DNA of 64,000 nucleotides, from positions 46,199-110,198 of the forward strand of contig CALXGQ010000015.1 of the NCBI GenBank assembly GCA_944387895.1, written 5' to 3'. The notes under the pieces were generated by a model, which was given only the letters and a program-made list of their open reading frames with translations, was not told the origin of the DNA and did no database searches. Origin of the DNA: an uncultured Clostridia bacterium (lineage in GTDB: Bacteria; Bacillota; Clostridia; Oscillospirales; QAKW01). Shown here piece after piece: positions 26,241-34,104 of this stretch. Position 1 is the stretch's first letter. Each line of letters starts with the position of its first letter. The translations under genes and the position numbers were made by a program.

Positions 26241-27209
26241 ATGGCCAACAGCGTGGAGCGCTACTATCAAAAAAAGAAAAGGCGGAAAAAGAGAGCCAGA
26301 ATGTTTTTTTTCGGACTGGCTTTTGTTCTGATGCTGCTGACGCTGGCGATCTTGTCGGTAACGGTGTTTTTCAATGCGGAAACCATTGTCGTGGAAGGCA
26401 ATACCCATTATACCGCCGAACAGATTCTGGAAACCGGAGGGCTGAAGATCGGGCAGAATCTTTTCCGGCTGGACAAGTTTGAAGTAATCGATCGGATGGA
26501 AACGCTGCCCTATGTCAAAAGCGTTACCATCAAACGCAGGCTGCCCAATACCCTCACGGTGAAAATCACGGAGAATCAGCCCGTTGTCTGGCTGGATACG
26601 GCGACCGGCGCGGCGCTGCTCAATGAGGAATATCGGGTTCTGGAGCTGCTGGAGCTGCCGGAGGAGCTGGTTCCGCTGAGCGAGGCGGAAAAAGAAGCGG
26701 CTGCGGCGGAAGAAGCTGCGGCGGAAGAAGCTGCGGAGCCGGGCGCGGAAACGACTGCCGACGCGGCGGAGAAAACCCCGGCGATAACGGAAAATCCGGC
26801 GACAGAGGAAACCACGGAAACAGAGGATTCTGCGGAAGCGGAGAGCGCCCCGGAAAGCTCCCCCCTGGACGGGGTCCCGCAGCTGGTATTTCCAGGAGAG
26901 CCGATCAAGCTGGAGGTTGGATCGGCGGTCGAATTTGAGGAGGACTATACCGGCTTTTTGCAGCGTTTATATGAAAATGTTTGCCAGAACACCGATATGG
27001 AGTGGAATCTGGTTCAGGAGGTACGCTTTAACGCCCGTTACGACGTGGAGCTTCTTTACAACGAGCGGATCACCATCGAATTGGGCACGCTGGATCAGCT
27101 GGACACCAAGCTGAAGCTGGCGGTCTATCTTATGGAGGATAACGGCATGGCGCAAAAAGCCACGCTGGTTGTATCGGATGTCGAGCGGGTATATTACCGG
27201 CCGGAATGA
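26241..27209 (+). CDS. ftsQ: Cell division protein FtsQ/DivIB with an acidic insertion
   Basis: This 322-residue bitopic protein has a basic cytoplasmic start (YYQKKKRRKKRARMF), one membrane segment (about 22-46), and a POTRA domain (IVVEGNTHYTAEQIL onward) followed by the beta domain. It stabilises the FtsL-DivIC-transpeptidase complex. An Ala/Glu/Thr-rich stretch at about 149-213 interrupts the beta domain and is not part of the usual fold; it is likely a flexible loop outside the membrane. GGAG precedes the ATG at 26241. Confidence 0.88.
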   Translation: MANSVERYYQKKKRRKKRARMFFFGLAFVLMLLTLAILSVTVFFNAETIVVEGNTHYTAEQILETGGLKIGQNLFRLDKFEVIDRMETLPYVKSVTIKRRLPNTLTVKITENQPVVWLDTATGAALLNEEYRVLELLELPEELVPLSEAEKEAAAAEEAAAEEAAEPGAETTADAAEKTPAITENPATEETTETEDSAEAESAPESSPLDGVPQLVFPGEPIKLEVGSAVEFEEDYTGFLQRLYENVCQNTDMEWNLVQEVRFNARYDVELLYNERITIELGTLDQLDTKLKLAVYLMEDNGMAQKATLVVSDVERVYYRPE

Positions 27210-27254
27210 GAACTCTTATTTCCATGAATTTCTTTTGAATTTTATGAAAAAAGC

Positions 27255-27283
27255 TTGCAATTGATGAGGATTCCGATTAGAAT
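27255..27283 (+). promoter_or_regulatory. Internal promoter upstream of ftsZ
   Basis: TTGCAA (27255-27260), 17 bases, TAGAAT (27278-27283). It would let ftsZ be expressed independently of the long upstream cluster. Confidence 0.8.
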
Positions 27284-27344
27284 ATAACTATATGGTCAAT
27301 CAGGGAAGAACCGTTTATATAAAAAACAGCAGGAGGAAAAAAGA

Positions 27345-28439
27345 GTGGCAAATTTTGAATACGCTGAAAGCGGCGAAGGAGTTGTCAATATAAAAGTGAT
27401 CGGCTGCGGCGGCGGCGGATGCAATGCGGTGAACCGCATGATCCGTTCCGGCGTGCAGGGCGTGGATTTTGTCGCTGTCAATACAGATAAACCGGTGCTG
27501 GACGCTTCCTCCGCACCCACGAAACTTCAGATCGGAGAGAAGCTGACCAAGGGTAAGGGCGCCGGGAGCGATCCGCAGATCGGGGAGAATAGTGCGCTGG
27601 AGAACCGGGAAGAGATCGAGGCGACCCTGCGGGGCGCCGATATGGTGTTTATCGCGGCCGGTATGGGCGGCGGAACCGGAACCGGAAGCGCGCCGGTGGT
27701 GGCGGAGATCGCAAAGGACATGGGCGTCCTGACGGTTGCAATCGTCACCAAGCCCTTTGGATTTGAGGGCAGAATGAAGATGAAAACGGCGGAAACGGGG
27801 ATCGAAAAGCTGCGCGCCCACGTCGACAGCCTGATCATCATCCCCAACGAAAAGCTCAAGGACGCAACGGCGGAGCGGATCACGCTGCTCAACGCCTTTC
27901 AGGTGGCGGACGACGTTCTGCGCCAGGGCGTGCAGAGCATCTCCGACCTGATTCTGATCCCGGGTCTGGTCAACGTGGACTTTGCGGACGTACATAAGAT
28001 CATGAAAGACGCCGGAAACGCCCATATGGGCGTAGGCCGCGCCTCCGGCAAGGATAAGGCGGTAGCAGCCGCATCCATGGCCATTTCCAGCCCGCTGCTG
28101 GAAACCTCCATCGACGGTGCGACCGGCGTTATTTTCAACATCACCGCCTCCCCGGATATCGGCATGGACGAGGTGGACGAAGCCAGCCGGATGGTGGAGC
28201 AGGCCGCTCATCCCGATGCGAACATCATCTGGGGTGTGGCGCTGAATAATGATCTGGACGATGAGATTATCGTCACGGTGATCGCAACGGGCTTTCCCTC
28301 GGGAGAGCGCGCCAGAAAAGGCCTGGAGGCCGACGAACCGCTGATGACCTTCCCGGGCGCCGCAGATACCGGCGCGGAATCCGAGGATCCGGCGGACGAA
28401 CTGAATTTTCTGGATCTCTTTGCCAATTTGGGCGAATAA
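27345..28439 (+). CDS. ftsZ: Cell division GTPase FtsZ
   Basis: This 364-residue tubulin homologue forms the division ring. The GTP-binding loop GGGTGTG (about 107-113), the N-terminal GCGGGGCNAVNRM, the T7 loop (LVNVDFADV) and a short C-terminal linker are visible. The end LNFLDLFANLGE is a divergent C-terminal peptide. Translation starts at GTG 27345 with AGGAGG at 27331-27336. ftsA, often upstream of ftsZ, is not present. The final third of the protein is shorter than in Bacillus (382 residues), reflecting a short linker. Confidence 0.97.
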   Translation: MANFEYAESGEGVVNIKVIGCGGGGCNAVNRMIRSGVQGVDFVAVNTDKPVLDASSAPTKLQIGEKLTKGKGAGSDPQIGENSALENREEIEATLRGADMVFIAAGMGGGTGTGSAPVVAEIAKDMGVLTVAIVTKPFGFEGRMKMKTAETGIEKLRAHVDSLIIIPNEKLKDATAERITLLNAFQVADDVLRQGVQSISDLILIPGLVNVDFADVHKIMKDAGNAHMGVGRASGKDKAVAAASMAISSPLLETSIDGATGVIFNITASPDIGMDEVDEASRMVEQAAHPDANIIWGVALNNDLDDEIIVTVIATGFPSGERARKGLEADEPLMTFPGAADTGAESEDPADELNFLDLFANLGE

Positions 28440-28455
28440 AATAAGCCAATATCCA

Positions 28456-28481
28456 ATCAGCCGCCTTTTCAGGTGGCTGAT
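28456..28481 (+). other. Hairpin in the ftsZ downstream spacer
   Basis: ATCAGCCGCCT pairs with AGGTGGCTGAT (one G-U) around a four-base loop. There is no T-run, so it is more likely an mRNA stability or processing hairpin than a terminator. Confidence 0.5.
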
Positions 28482-28500
28482 TCGCTAAAGGAGAAGAACC

Positions 28501-29001
28501 ATGATATGTCCGAGATGCGGAACAGAGCATGAAAATCAAGACCATATCTGTCCCCGGTGCGGATACGGACGCCCGAAGCCTAAAAAAAATCTGCCCCGGT
28601 GGCTGCCCTGGGCGCTGGGTGGGGTGGGCTTTTTTGCGGTTGTCGGCATCGTTATCGGCGCGATCGCGGCCTCTTATTTCAGCAGCGCCTGGATGGACGG
28701 CTCCTGGGAGGGCTCCAATCTTGCCATCTCCTTCAATGCGGATGAAAGCAGTTTCCTGCTTTCCAACAGCGGAACGGTCATATCCGGAACCTTTACGGCG
28801 GATAAAGACGCCTTTTACCTCACCGCGGAGGACGGGAACCTCTATGTTTACCGCTATGACCGGATCAATCAGAATAAAATCAAGCTGCTCTTCACCCGGG
28901 AGAATGAAACGGTGCGCGTCACGTTGTCTCGGGTCGTAACAGAGGTGGAGGAATTGGAAGAAGAGGATGAAGAGGACGCGCTTTTGGAAGATCTTGAATA
29001 A
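28501..29001 (+). CDS. Zinc-ribbon membrane protein of unknown function
   Basis: This 166-residue protein has an N-terminal double zinc knuckle (CPRCG at 3-7 and CPRCGYG at 18-24), a positively charged linker, one membrane segment (about 36-58), and an extracytoplasmic beta-rich domain (SWEGSNLAISFNADESSF and following) ending in a strongly acidic tail. The zinc-ribbon plus single-pass plus small beta domain layout is common in clostridial proteins of unknown role. It follows ftsZ by 61 bases with no terminator, so it is probably co-transcribed. AAAGGAGAAG precedes the ATG. Confidence 0.75.
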   Translation: MICPRCGTEHENQDHICPRCGYGRPKPKKNLPRWLPWALGGVGFFAVVGIVIGAIAASYFSSAWMDGSWEGSNLAISFNADESSFLLSNSGTVISGTFTADKDAFYLTAEDGNLYVYRYDRINQNKIKLLFTRENETVRVTLSRVVTEVEELEEEDEEDALLEDLE

Positions 29002-29004
29002 CCG

Positions 29005-29034
29005 TAAAAAGCCGCCCGGGCAGGGCGGCTTTTC
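29005..29034 (+). terminator. Terminator after the zinc-ribbon gene
   Basis: AAGCCGCCC (29009-29017) pairs with GGGCGGCTT (29023-29031), flanked by an A-run and a T-run; it likely ends the dcw transcript. Confidence 0.85.
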
Positions 29035-29081
29035 GCTTTGATTTTTTTGCCGCCCGAAAAGAGGCGGGGGAGGGAAAAGGA

Positions 29082-29678
29082 ATGAAACCGGCGGAATTAC
29101 TGGATATTCTCAGAACGGCGGAGGGGCTGAAGTGCCATACCCGCCATTGCGACACCTCTACCGGGCGCAGGGAGAGCGTGGCGGAGCATAGCTGGCGGGT
29201 GGCGCTGATGGCGGTGCTGCTGCGGGATGAATTTCCGGATACGGATATTCAGAAGGTGGTGGTGATGGCGCTGATCCATGATCTGGGCGAAATCTTTACC
29301 GGAGATATTCCGGCGTTTCATAAGACGGAGGAACATCGCAGGGCGGAGGAGGCGCGTCTGAACGCCTGGGTCGGGGAGCTGCCGGAGCCGGTGCGGTCGG
29401 AATTTTCGGAGCTGTTTGCCGAGATGAAGGCCATGGAAACGCCGGAAGCCCGGCTTTGCGCCGCGCTGGACAAGCTGGAGGCGGTGATTCAGCATAACGA
29501 AGCGGAGATCTCCTCCTGGCTGCCGCTGGAATATGACCTTCAGCTGCGCTACGGCGCGGAAAACGTGGCTTTTTCGCCCTATCTGCGCAGCCTGAAAGCG
29601 GAGATCGATCAATGGACCGAAAGGAAGATCCGGGAATCGGCTGCCGGGGAGCGCGGCTCTGCGCCGTCCCGGCGCTGA
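29082..29678 (+). CDS. HD domain phosphohydrolase (YfbR/HDDC2-like 5'-deoxynucleotidase)
   Basis: This 198-residue metal-dependent phosphohydrolase has the HD signature with H36 (VAEHSWRV), H66-D67 (LIHDLGE) and a later aspartate in AALDKLEAV. VAEHS followed by HDLGE is typical of the YfbR/HDDC2 group, which removes phosphate from deoxynucleoside monophosphates. Substrate is inferred from family. The ATG has a GGGGAGGGAAAAGG site. It converges with thrB. Confidence 0.85.
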   Translation: MKPAELLDILRTAEGLKCHTRHCDTSTGRRESVAEHSWRVALMAVLLRDEFPDTDIQKVVVMALIHDLGEIFTGDIPAFHKTEEHRRAEEARLNAWVGELPEPVRSEFSELFAEMKAMETPEARLCAALDKLEAVIQHNEAEISSWLPLEYDLQLRYGAENVAFSPYLRSLKAEIDQWTERKIRESAAGERGSAPSRR

Positions 29679-29710
29679 GTCGTGCTCCTGCCGCCTTTGA
29701 TCGAAAATAG

Positions 29711-29749
29711 AACCGGAGCCGCCCCAGAAGGGGCAGCTCCGGTTGTTTT
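29711..29749. terminator. Bidirectional terminator between the HD gene and thrB
   Basis: AACCGGAGC plus GCCCC (29711-29725) pairs with GGGGC plus GCTCCGGTT (29730-29744), with single mismatches between the arms and T-runs on the right. It overlaps the end of thrB slightly on the minus strand. Confidence 0.75.
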
Positions 29750-30605
29750 ATGATTCGGCGGGCTTCAGCTCTAAAACCTGCCAATGGCTGCCGGGCGTGG
29801 AAAGAAGGCTCTCCAGCCGTTTGGCAAAGGCGGGGTCTTTGGTAAGGCAGAGGCAGGAAGGACCTGCCCCGCTGATACAGAACGCGATGGCGCCCGCCTC
29901 GGCGGCCGCTTTTTCCACCGCGTCGAAATCGGTGATCAGCGCCCGGCGGTAAGGCTGGTGCAGGCGATCCTGCATGGCGATCCGGATTAGAGCGGCGTCG
30001 CCCTGCTCCAGCGCCGCGATCAGAAGGGAGGCGTGCGCCAGGTTGAAAACGGCGTCCTCCCGGGAAACGGCCTCCGGTAAAACGCTCCGCGCCTTTTGGG
30101 TACTCAGCGGGAAATCGGGGATCAGCGCCACGAATCGCAGGTCGGGGTGCAGGGGCAGGCGTATCGCCATCGGCCGGCCGCCTTCCGAAAGAGAAAGGGT
30201 CAGGCCTCCGAAGAAGGCGGGGGCGATGTTGTCGGAATGGCCTTCGATGGAGGCGCAAAGCGCAAAGAGCTGCTGTTCGGTCAGCGGGTTTCCGTATAGC
30301 TGATTGGCGCCTCTGGCTCCCGCCACGATCATGGCGGCGCTGGAGCCCAGCCCGCTGCTGACCGGAATGCGGGTAACAGCCGTCATTTTCAGGCCGGTAA
30401 AGGGCAGGCCGGCGGCGTTCAGCGTTTTCTTAAAGGCGACGACGGTGAGATTTTGGTCGTTGCAGAATGCCGGAGGGCATCCGGTAATCTCGATCCGGTC
30501 GCTTGGCTCAAAGGTATATTCGTTATAAAGGGCGAGAGCGCAGCCGAAACTGTCGAAGCCCGGGCCGAGATTGGCGGTGGAGGCGGGAACGCGGATCGTT
30601 ACCAT
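29748..30605 (-). CDS. thrB: Homoserine kinase
   Basis: This 285-residue GHMP kinase phosphorylates homoserine to O-phosphohomoserine for threonine synthesis. The N-terminal VRVPASTANLGPGFDS-type motif (here IRVPASTANLGPGFD) and the ATP loop PVSSGLGSSAA are clear, as is the C-terminal GAGPSCLCL motif. It begins inside the last codons of thrC (seven-base overlap), so the two are translated together. Confidence 0.95.
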   Translation of the reverse strand: MVTIRVPASTANLGPGFDSFGCALALYNEYTFEPSDRIEITGCPPAFCNDQNLTVVAFKKTLNAAGLPFTGLKMTAVTRIPVSSGLGSSAAMIVAGARGANQLYGNPLTEQQLFALCASIEGHSDNIAPAFFGGLTLSLSEGGRPMAIRLPLHPDLRFVALIPDFPLSTQKARSVLPEAVSREDAVFNLAHASLLIAALEQGDAALIRIAMQDRLHQPYRRALITDFDAVEKAAAEAGAIAFCISGAGPSCLCLTKDPAFAKRLESLLSTPGSHWQVLELKPAES

Positions 30606-32083
30606 TGGGCTTCTCCGGCCTTTTTGAGGGCATATTCCACCAGCTCCTCTTTCTCGATAACGCGATCATGGAGAACGGGGGCTGTTTTCAGGCCGGCCAG
30701 ATTCTTGGGCACCGGCAGTCCGCTGACCTCGGAAAGCTGGGTCAGGCAGTCGAACTCATCGACGGCCGGCGTTTCGCCGATGGCCTGGAGAACGGCGTGG
30801 GGGAATTTGAAGGGCGAGGCGGTGGAAAGAACGATCACCGGCTCGGCGGGGTTCTGCCGCTTGTAGTCTTCGCTGACCGCCCAGGCAACGGCGGTATGGG
30901 TATCCATCAGATAGCCGTATTCCTTCCAGACCGCGGCGATGGTTGCGGCTGTTTTTTGATCGTCGCAGAACCCGGCGCCAAATTCCGCCTGGATCTTTTG
31001 CAGCATGGCAGCGGAGATCTGATACCGGCCCGTTTCATTGAGGCTGGCCATCAGGTTGCCGACCAGCGCGCTGTCGCAGCCGCTGACCATATAAAGCAGC
31101 CGCTCCAGATTGCTGGATACCAGAATGTCCATGGAAGGAGAGGTGGTTTTATAAAAGGGGCGCATCCGGTCGTAGACGCCTTCGTTGAGGAAGTCGGTCA
31201 GCACCTTGTTTTCATTGGAGGCGCAAATCAGCTTCTTCACCGGAAGCCCCAGCATTTTGGCAAAATATCCGGCGAGGATATCGCCGAAATTCCCTGTGGG
31301 CACCACGAAGGTCACCGGATCGCCGCAGCGGATCTTCTTTTCCCGCACCAGATCGGCGTAGGATTTGAAATAATAGACCACCTGCGGCGCCAGACGCCCG
31401 ATATTGATGGAGTTGGCGGAGGAAAGTGCCACGCCGCGCAGGGTTTCGGGATTTTCGGCAGCGGCGGCAAAGGTCTTTTTGACGCCGGTTTGTGCGTCGT
31501 CGAAATTTCCGTTGATGGCGGTGACGCAGACGTTTCCGCCGGTCTGGGTGACCATCTGCGCCTTCTGCACCGCGCTGACGCCGTTATTGGGGAAAAATAC
31601 CAGGATGCGGATCCCCGGCACGTCGTGGAAGCCTTCCAGAGCGGCTTTTCCGGTATCGCCGCTGGTGGCGGTGAGAATCACGATCTCGTCTTTCATGCCG
31701 GTTTTGGCGCGGGAGGCGGTCATCAGCTGCGGCAGCATGGAGAGCGCCACGTCCTTGAAGGCGCTGGTCGGGCCGCGAAACAGCTCCAATATATAGCGGT
31801 CGCCGACCTGAACCAGAGGAGTCAGATCCTCTGTTTCAAATTTGCCGCGATAGGCTTTTTCGGTCAGCTCGTCCATCTCGGCGGGGGTGAAGTCCGGAAG
31901 CAGCGCCTGGAGGATCCGGGAAGCCATCGGAATGGTATCCAGCTCCAGCAGTTCCTTCCGGTTCAGGCGGACAGCGGAAAAGTCCGGGATCATATAAAGA
32001 CCGCCGTCCGGCGCGATGCCCCGGAGAATAGCCTCCGGGCCGGTGGCGGCGAGGTTTTTGCTGCGGGTACTTTGATAAAGCAT
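30599..32083 (-). CDS. thrC: Threonine synthase
   Basis: This 494-residue pyridoxal phosphate enzyme converts O-phosphohomoserine to threonine. It is the long bacterial type (about 490 residues) with N-terminal YQSTRSKN, the PLP lysine in GPTSAFKDVALSML, and the phosphate-binding TATSGDTGKAAL. It leads the thrC-thrB operon on the minus strand. GGAGGC lies eight bases upstream of the ATG and a good promoter is visible 40 bases farther. I saw no T-box or leader peptide in the short upstream region. Confidence 0.96.
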   Translation of the reverse strand: MLYQSTRSKNLAATGPEAILRGIAPDGGLYMIPDFSAVRLNRKELLELDTIPMASRILQALLPDFTPAEMDELTEKAYRGKFETEDLTPLVQVGDRYILELFRGPTSAFKDVALSMLPQLMTASRAKTGMKDEIVILTATSGDTGKAALEGFHDVPGIRILVFFPNNGVSAVQKAQMVTQTGGNVCVTAINGNFDDAQTGVKKTFAAAAENPETLRGVALSSANSINIGRLAPQVVYYFKSYADLVREKKIRCGDPVTFVVPTGNFGDILAGYFAKMLGLPVKKLICASNENKVLTDFLNEGVYDRMRPFYKTTSPSMDILVSSNLERLLYMVSGCDSALVGNLMASLNETGRYQISAAMLQKIQAEFGAGFCDDQKTAATIAAVWKEYGYLMDTHTAVAWAVSEDYKRQNPAEPVIVLSTASPFKFPHAVLQAIGETPAVDEFDCLTQLSEVSGLPVPKNLAGLKTAPVLHDRVIEKEELVEYALKKAGEAQW

Positions 32084-32115
32084 GATAATTGCCTCCGTTG
32101 ATGATGTTATTTATT

Positions 32116-32144
32116 ATTTTACAGGAACAGAAAATATTCGTCAA
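32116..32144 (-). promoter_or_regulatory. Promoter of thrC-thrB
   Basis: On the minus strand, TTGACG (32144-32139), 17 bases, TAAAAT (32121-32116). Confidence 0.85.
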
Positions 32145-32231
32145 CTGTTAATTCATCTCAATTTCCTTTGTTTTCCGCCGCGTTTTTGAGATATTTACCG
32201 AACGACGCGGCAAAATGCCCGGCCGGGCGGC

Positions 32232-32270
32232 AAAAAACGGACGTTCCGGAAAGCGGAGCGTCCGTTTTTT
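32232..32270 (-). terminator. Terminator of the MarR-ABC exporter operon
   Basis: ACGGACG and CGTCCGT arms with flanking A- and T-runs at 32232-32270, immediately after the last ABC stop codon on the minus strand. Confidence 0.85.
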
Positions 32271-32271
32271 A

Positions 32272-34104
32272 TCAGGTGGCGATTCCGGCGAACTGGGATT
32301 GATACAGCCGGTAATAGGTGCCCTTCTGCGCCAGAAGGGCGTTGTGGTCGCCCTCCTCCACAACCTTGCCGTGGTCGATAACGATGATCTTATCGGCGTC
32401 GCGGATCGTAGAGAGGCGGTGGGCGATGATGAGGCTGGTTCGGTTTTTCATCAGCGCGACCATGGCGGCCTGGATGCGCATTTCGGTGCGGGTGTCCACC
32501 GACGAGGTGGCCTCGTCCAGAACCAGGATGGAGGGGTTGGCCAGAATGGCTCTGGCGATATTCAGCAGCTGGCGCTGCCCCTGGGAGAGGTTGCCGCCTC
32601 CTTCGGTGAGAACCGTGTCGTAGCCCTTTTCCAGCCGGCGGATAAAGCGGTCCGCACCGGCGGATTCTGCTGCGGCGATGATCTCCTCCTTGGAAGCGTC
32701 CGGGCGGCCGTAGCTGATGTTGCGGGCGATGGTGTCGGAAAAGAGCACCGTATCCTGCAAAACGATCCCGATGCTGCGGCGCAGCGCTTTCCGGGGAATT
32801 TCGTTTAGCGGGAAGCCGTCGATGGTGATGCTGCCGCCGTCGATATCGTAGAAACGGGTCAGCAGATTGACCACGGTGGTTTTGCCCGACCCGGTGGCAC
32901 CCACAACGGCGATCTTCTGGCCGGCCTGCACTTCCAGATTGAAGTTCTCCAGCACCGGCTTATCCGGGACGTAGGAAAAGCAGACGTTTTGGAAGGAGAT
33001 GGCGCCCTGCACCGTTTCAGGCCGGAAGGGGGCGTTCCCCCCTTCGTCTTCCGGGGTGCTTTCCATCACCTCAAAGATCCGCTCCGCGCCGGCAATGGCG
33101 GTCTGGATGGCGGCATACTGGTTGGCGATTTCGTTGATCGGGCGGGAAAACTGCTTGGAATAGAGAATGAAGGCCTGAATGGTGCCAACGGATATATGCA
33201 GAAGATGCTCTTCGGGCAGGCTGGCCATATAGCCCCCTACCAGAGCGATCAGCAGGAAGCCGAAATTGGAGATGAAATTCATGATCGGCCCCATACATCC
33301 GGCAAAGATATTGGCGTAAACGGCGGTTTTTTTGAGCCGGTCGCTGGTGGCGTTGAAGGTGCTGATGGCCCGCCCCTGACGGTTGTAGGCAACGACGGTG
33401 CGGTACCCGGAAACCATCTCTTCCACCTGGCCGTTCACAGCGCCCAGAATCTGCTGCTGCCGGATGAAGTATTTGCGCATGAATTTGGTGATGGCGGCGG
33501 AAGCCGCAAGGGTAAGAAAGATCGTCAGGGTGCTGACCAGCGTAAGAACCGGGGAGTAGATCAGCATGATCAGAAAACAGCCCGTTACCATCAGAACGCC
33601 GGAGCAAAGCGACGCAATGGAGCTGGAAATGGAGTTGGAGATATTTTCCACGTCGTTGGTCATCCGGCTCATGATATCGCCGTGGTTATGGGTGTCGGTA
33701 TAGCGGATGGGGAGGCGCACTAGGCGGGAGAAGAGGTCTTTTCGGATGGTGCGCACCGTGCCCTGCGCCAGCTTGGCGGAAAAGATTCCCTGCAGATAGG
33801 TCAGAATGGCGTTCATCAGATAGGTCAGCAGCATGAAGATCAGCATCAGACTGATCTGGGCGGGAAGATTCGATTCAATGGCGTCGATGGCCCGTTGCTG
33901 GAGGGAGGGCGCCAGCAGGTTCGTCCCGGTGATCAGAACCGTAACGGTCAGAAGAACGGCGACGCTGCGCATATTGCGCCCGATATAGCGGATCAGCTTT
34001 TTCAGGGTCCCTTTCATGTCCAGCGGCTTTTCGACCTGCGCCATCGGACCGCGCCGGCCGGGATGGAGGGCCTGCATGACGTTGGGTTTTTGTTGCTCAG
34101 CCAT
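32272..34104 (-). CDS. ABC exporter half-transporter, canonical ATPase subunit
   Basis: This 610-residue protein has a six-helix membrane domain (about 35-330) fused to an ATPase domain. Walker A GATGSGKTT, signature LSQGQRQLL, Walker B ILVLDEATS with the catalytic glutamate, and the H-loop IIAHRLS are intact. The signature reads LSQGQ rather than LSGGQ. It overlaps the second half-transporter gene by eight bases and is the active-site partner in a presumed heterodimer like LmrCD/BmrCD/TM287-288. Multidrug or lipid export is likely; the substrate is unknown. Confidence 0.92.
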   Translation of the reverse strand: MAEQQKPNVMQALHPGRRGPMAQVEKPLDMKGTLKKLIRYIGRNMRSVAVLLTVTVLITGTNLLAPSLQQRAIDAIESNLPAQISLMLIFMLLTYLMNAILTYLQGIFSAKLAQGTVRTIRKDLFSRLVRLPIRYTDTHNHGDIMSRMTNDVENISNSISSSIASLCSGVLMVTGCFLIMLIYSPVLTLVSTLTIFLTLAASAAITKFMRKYFIRQQQILGAVNGQVEEMVSGYRTVVAYNRQGRAISTFNATSDRLKKTAVYANIFAGCMGPIMNFISNFGFLLIALVGGYMASLPEEHLLHISVGTIQAFILYSKQFSRPINEIANQYAAIQTAIAGAERIFEVMESTPEDEGGNAPFRPETVQGAISFQNVCFSYVPDKPVLENFNLEVQAGQKIAVVGATGSGKTTVVNLLTRFYDIDGGSITIDGFPLNEIPRKALRRSIGIVLQDTVLFSDTIARNISYGRPDASKEEIIAAAESAGADRFIRRLEKGYDTVLTEGGGNLSQGQRQLLNIARAILANPSILVLDEATSSVDTRTEMRIQAAMVALMKNRTSLIIAHRLSTIRDADKIIVIDHGKVVEEGDHNALLAQKGTYYRLYQSQFAGIAT

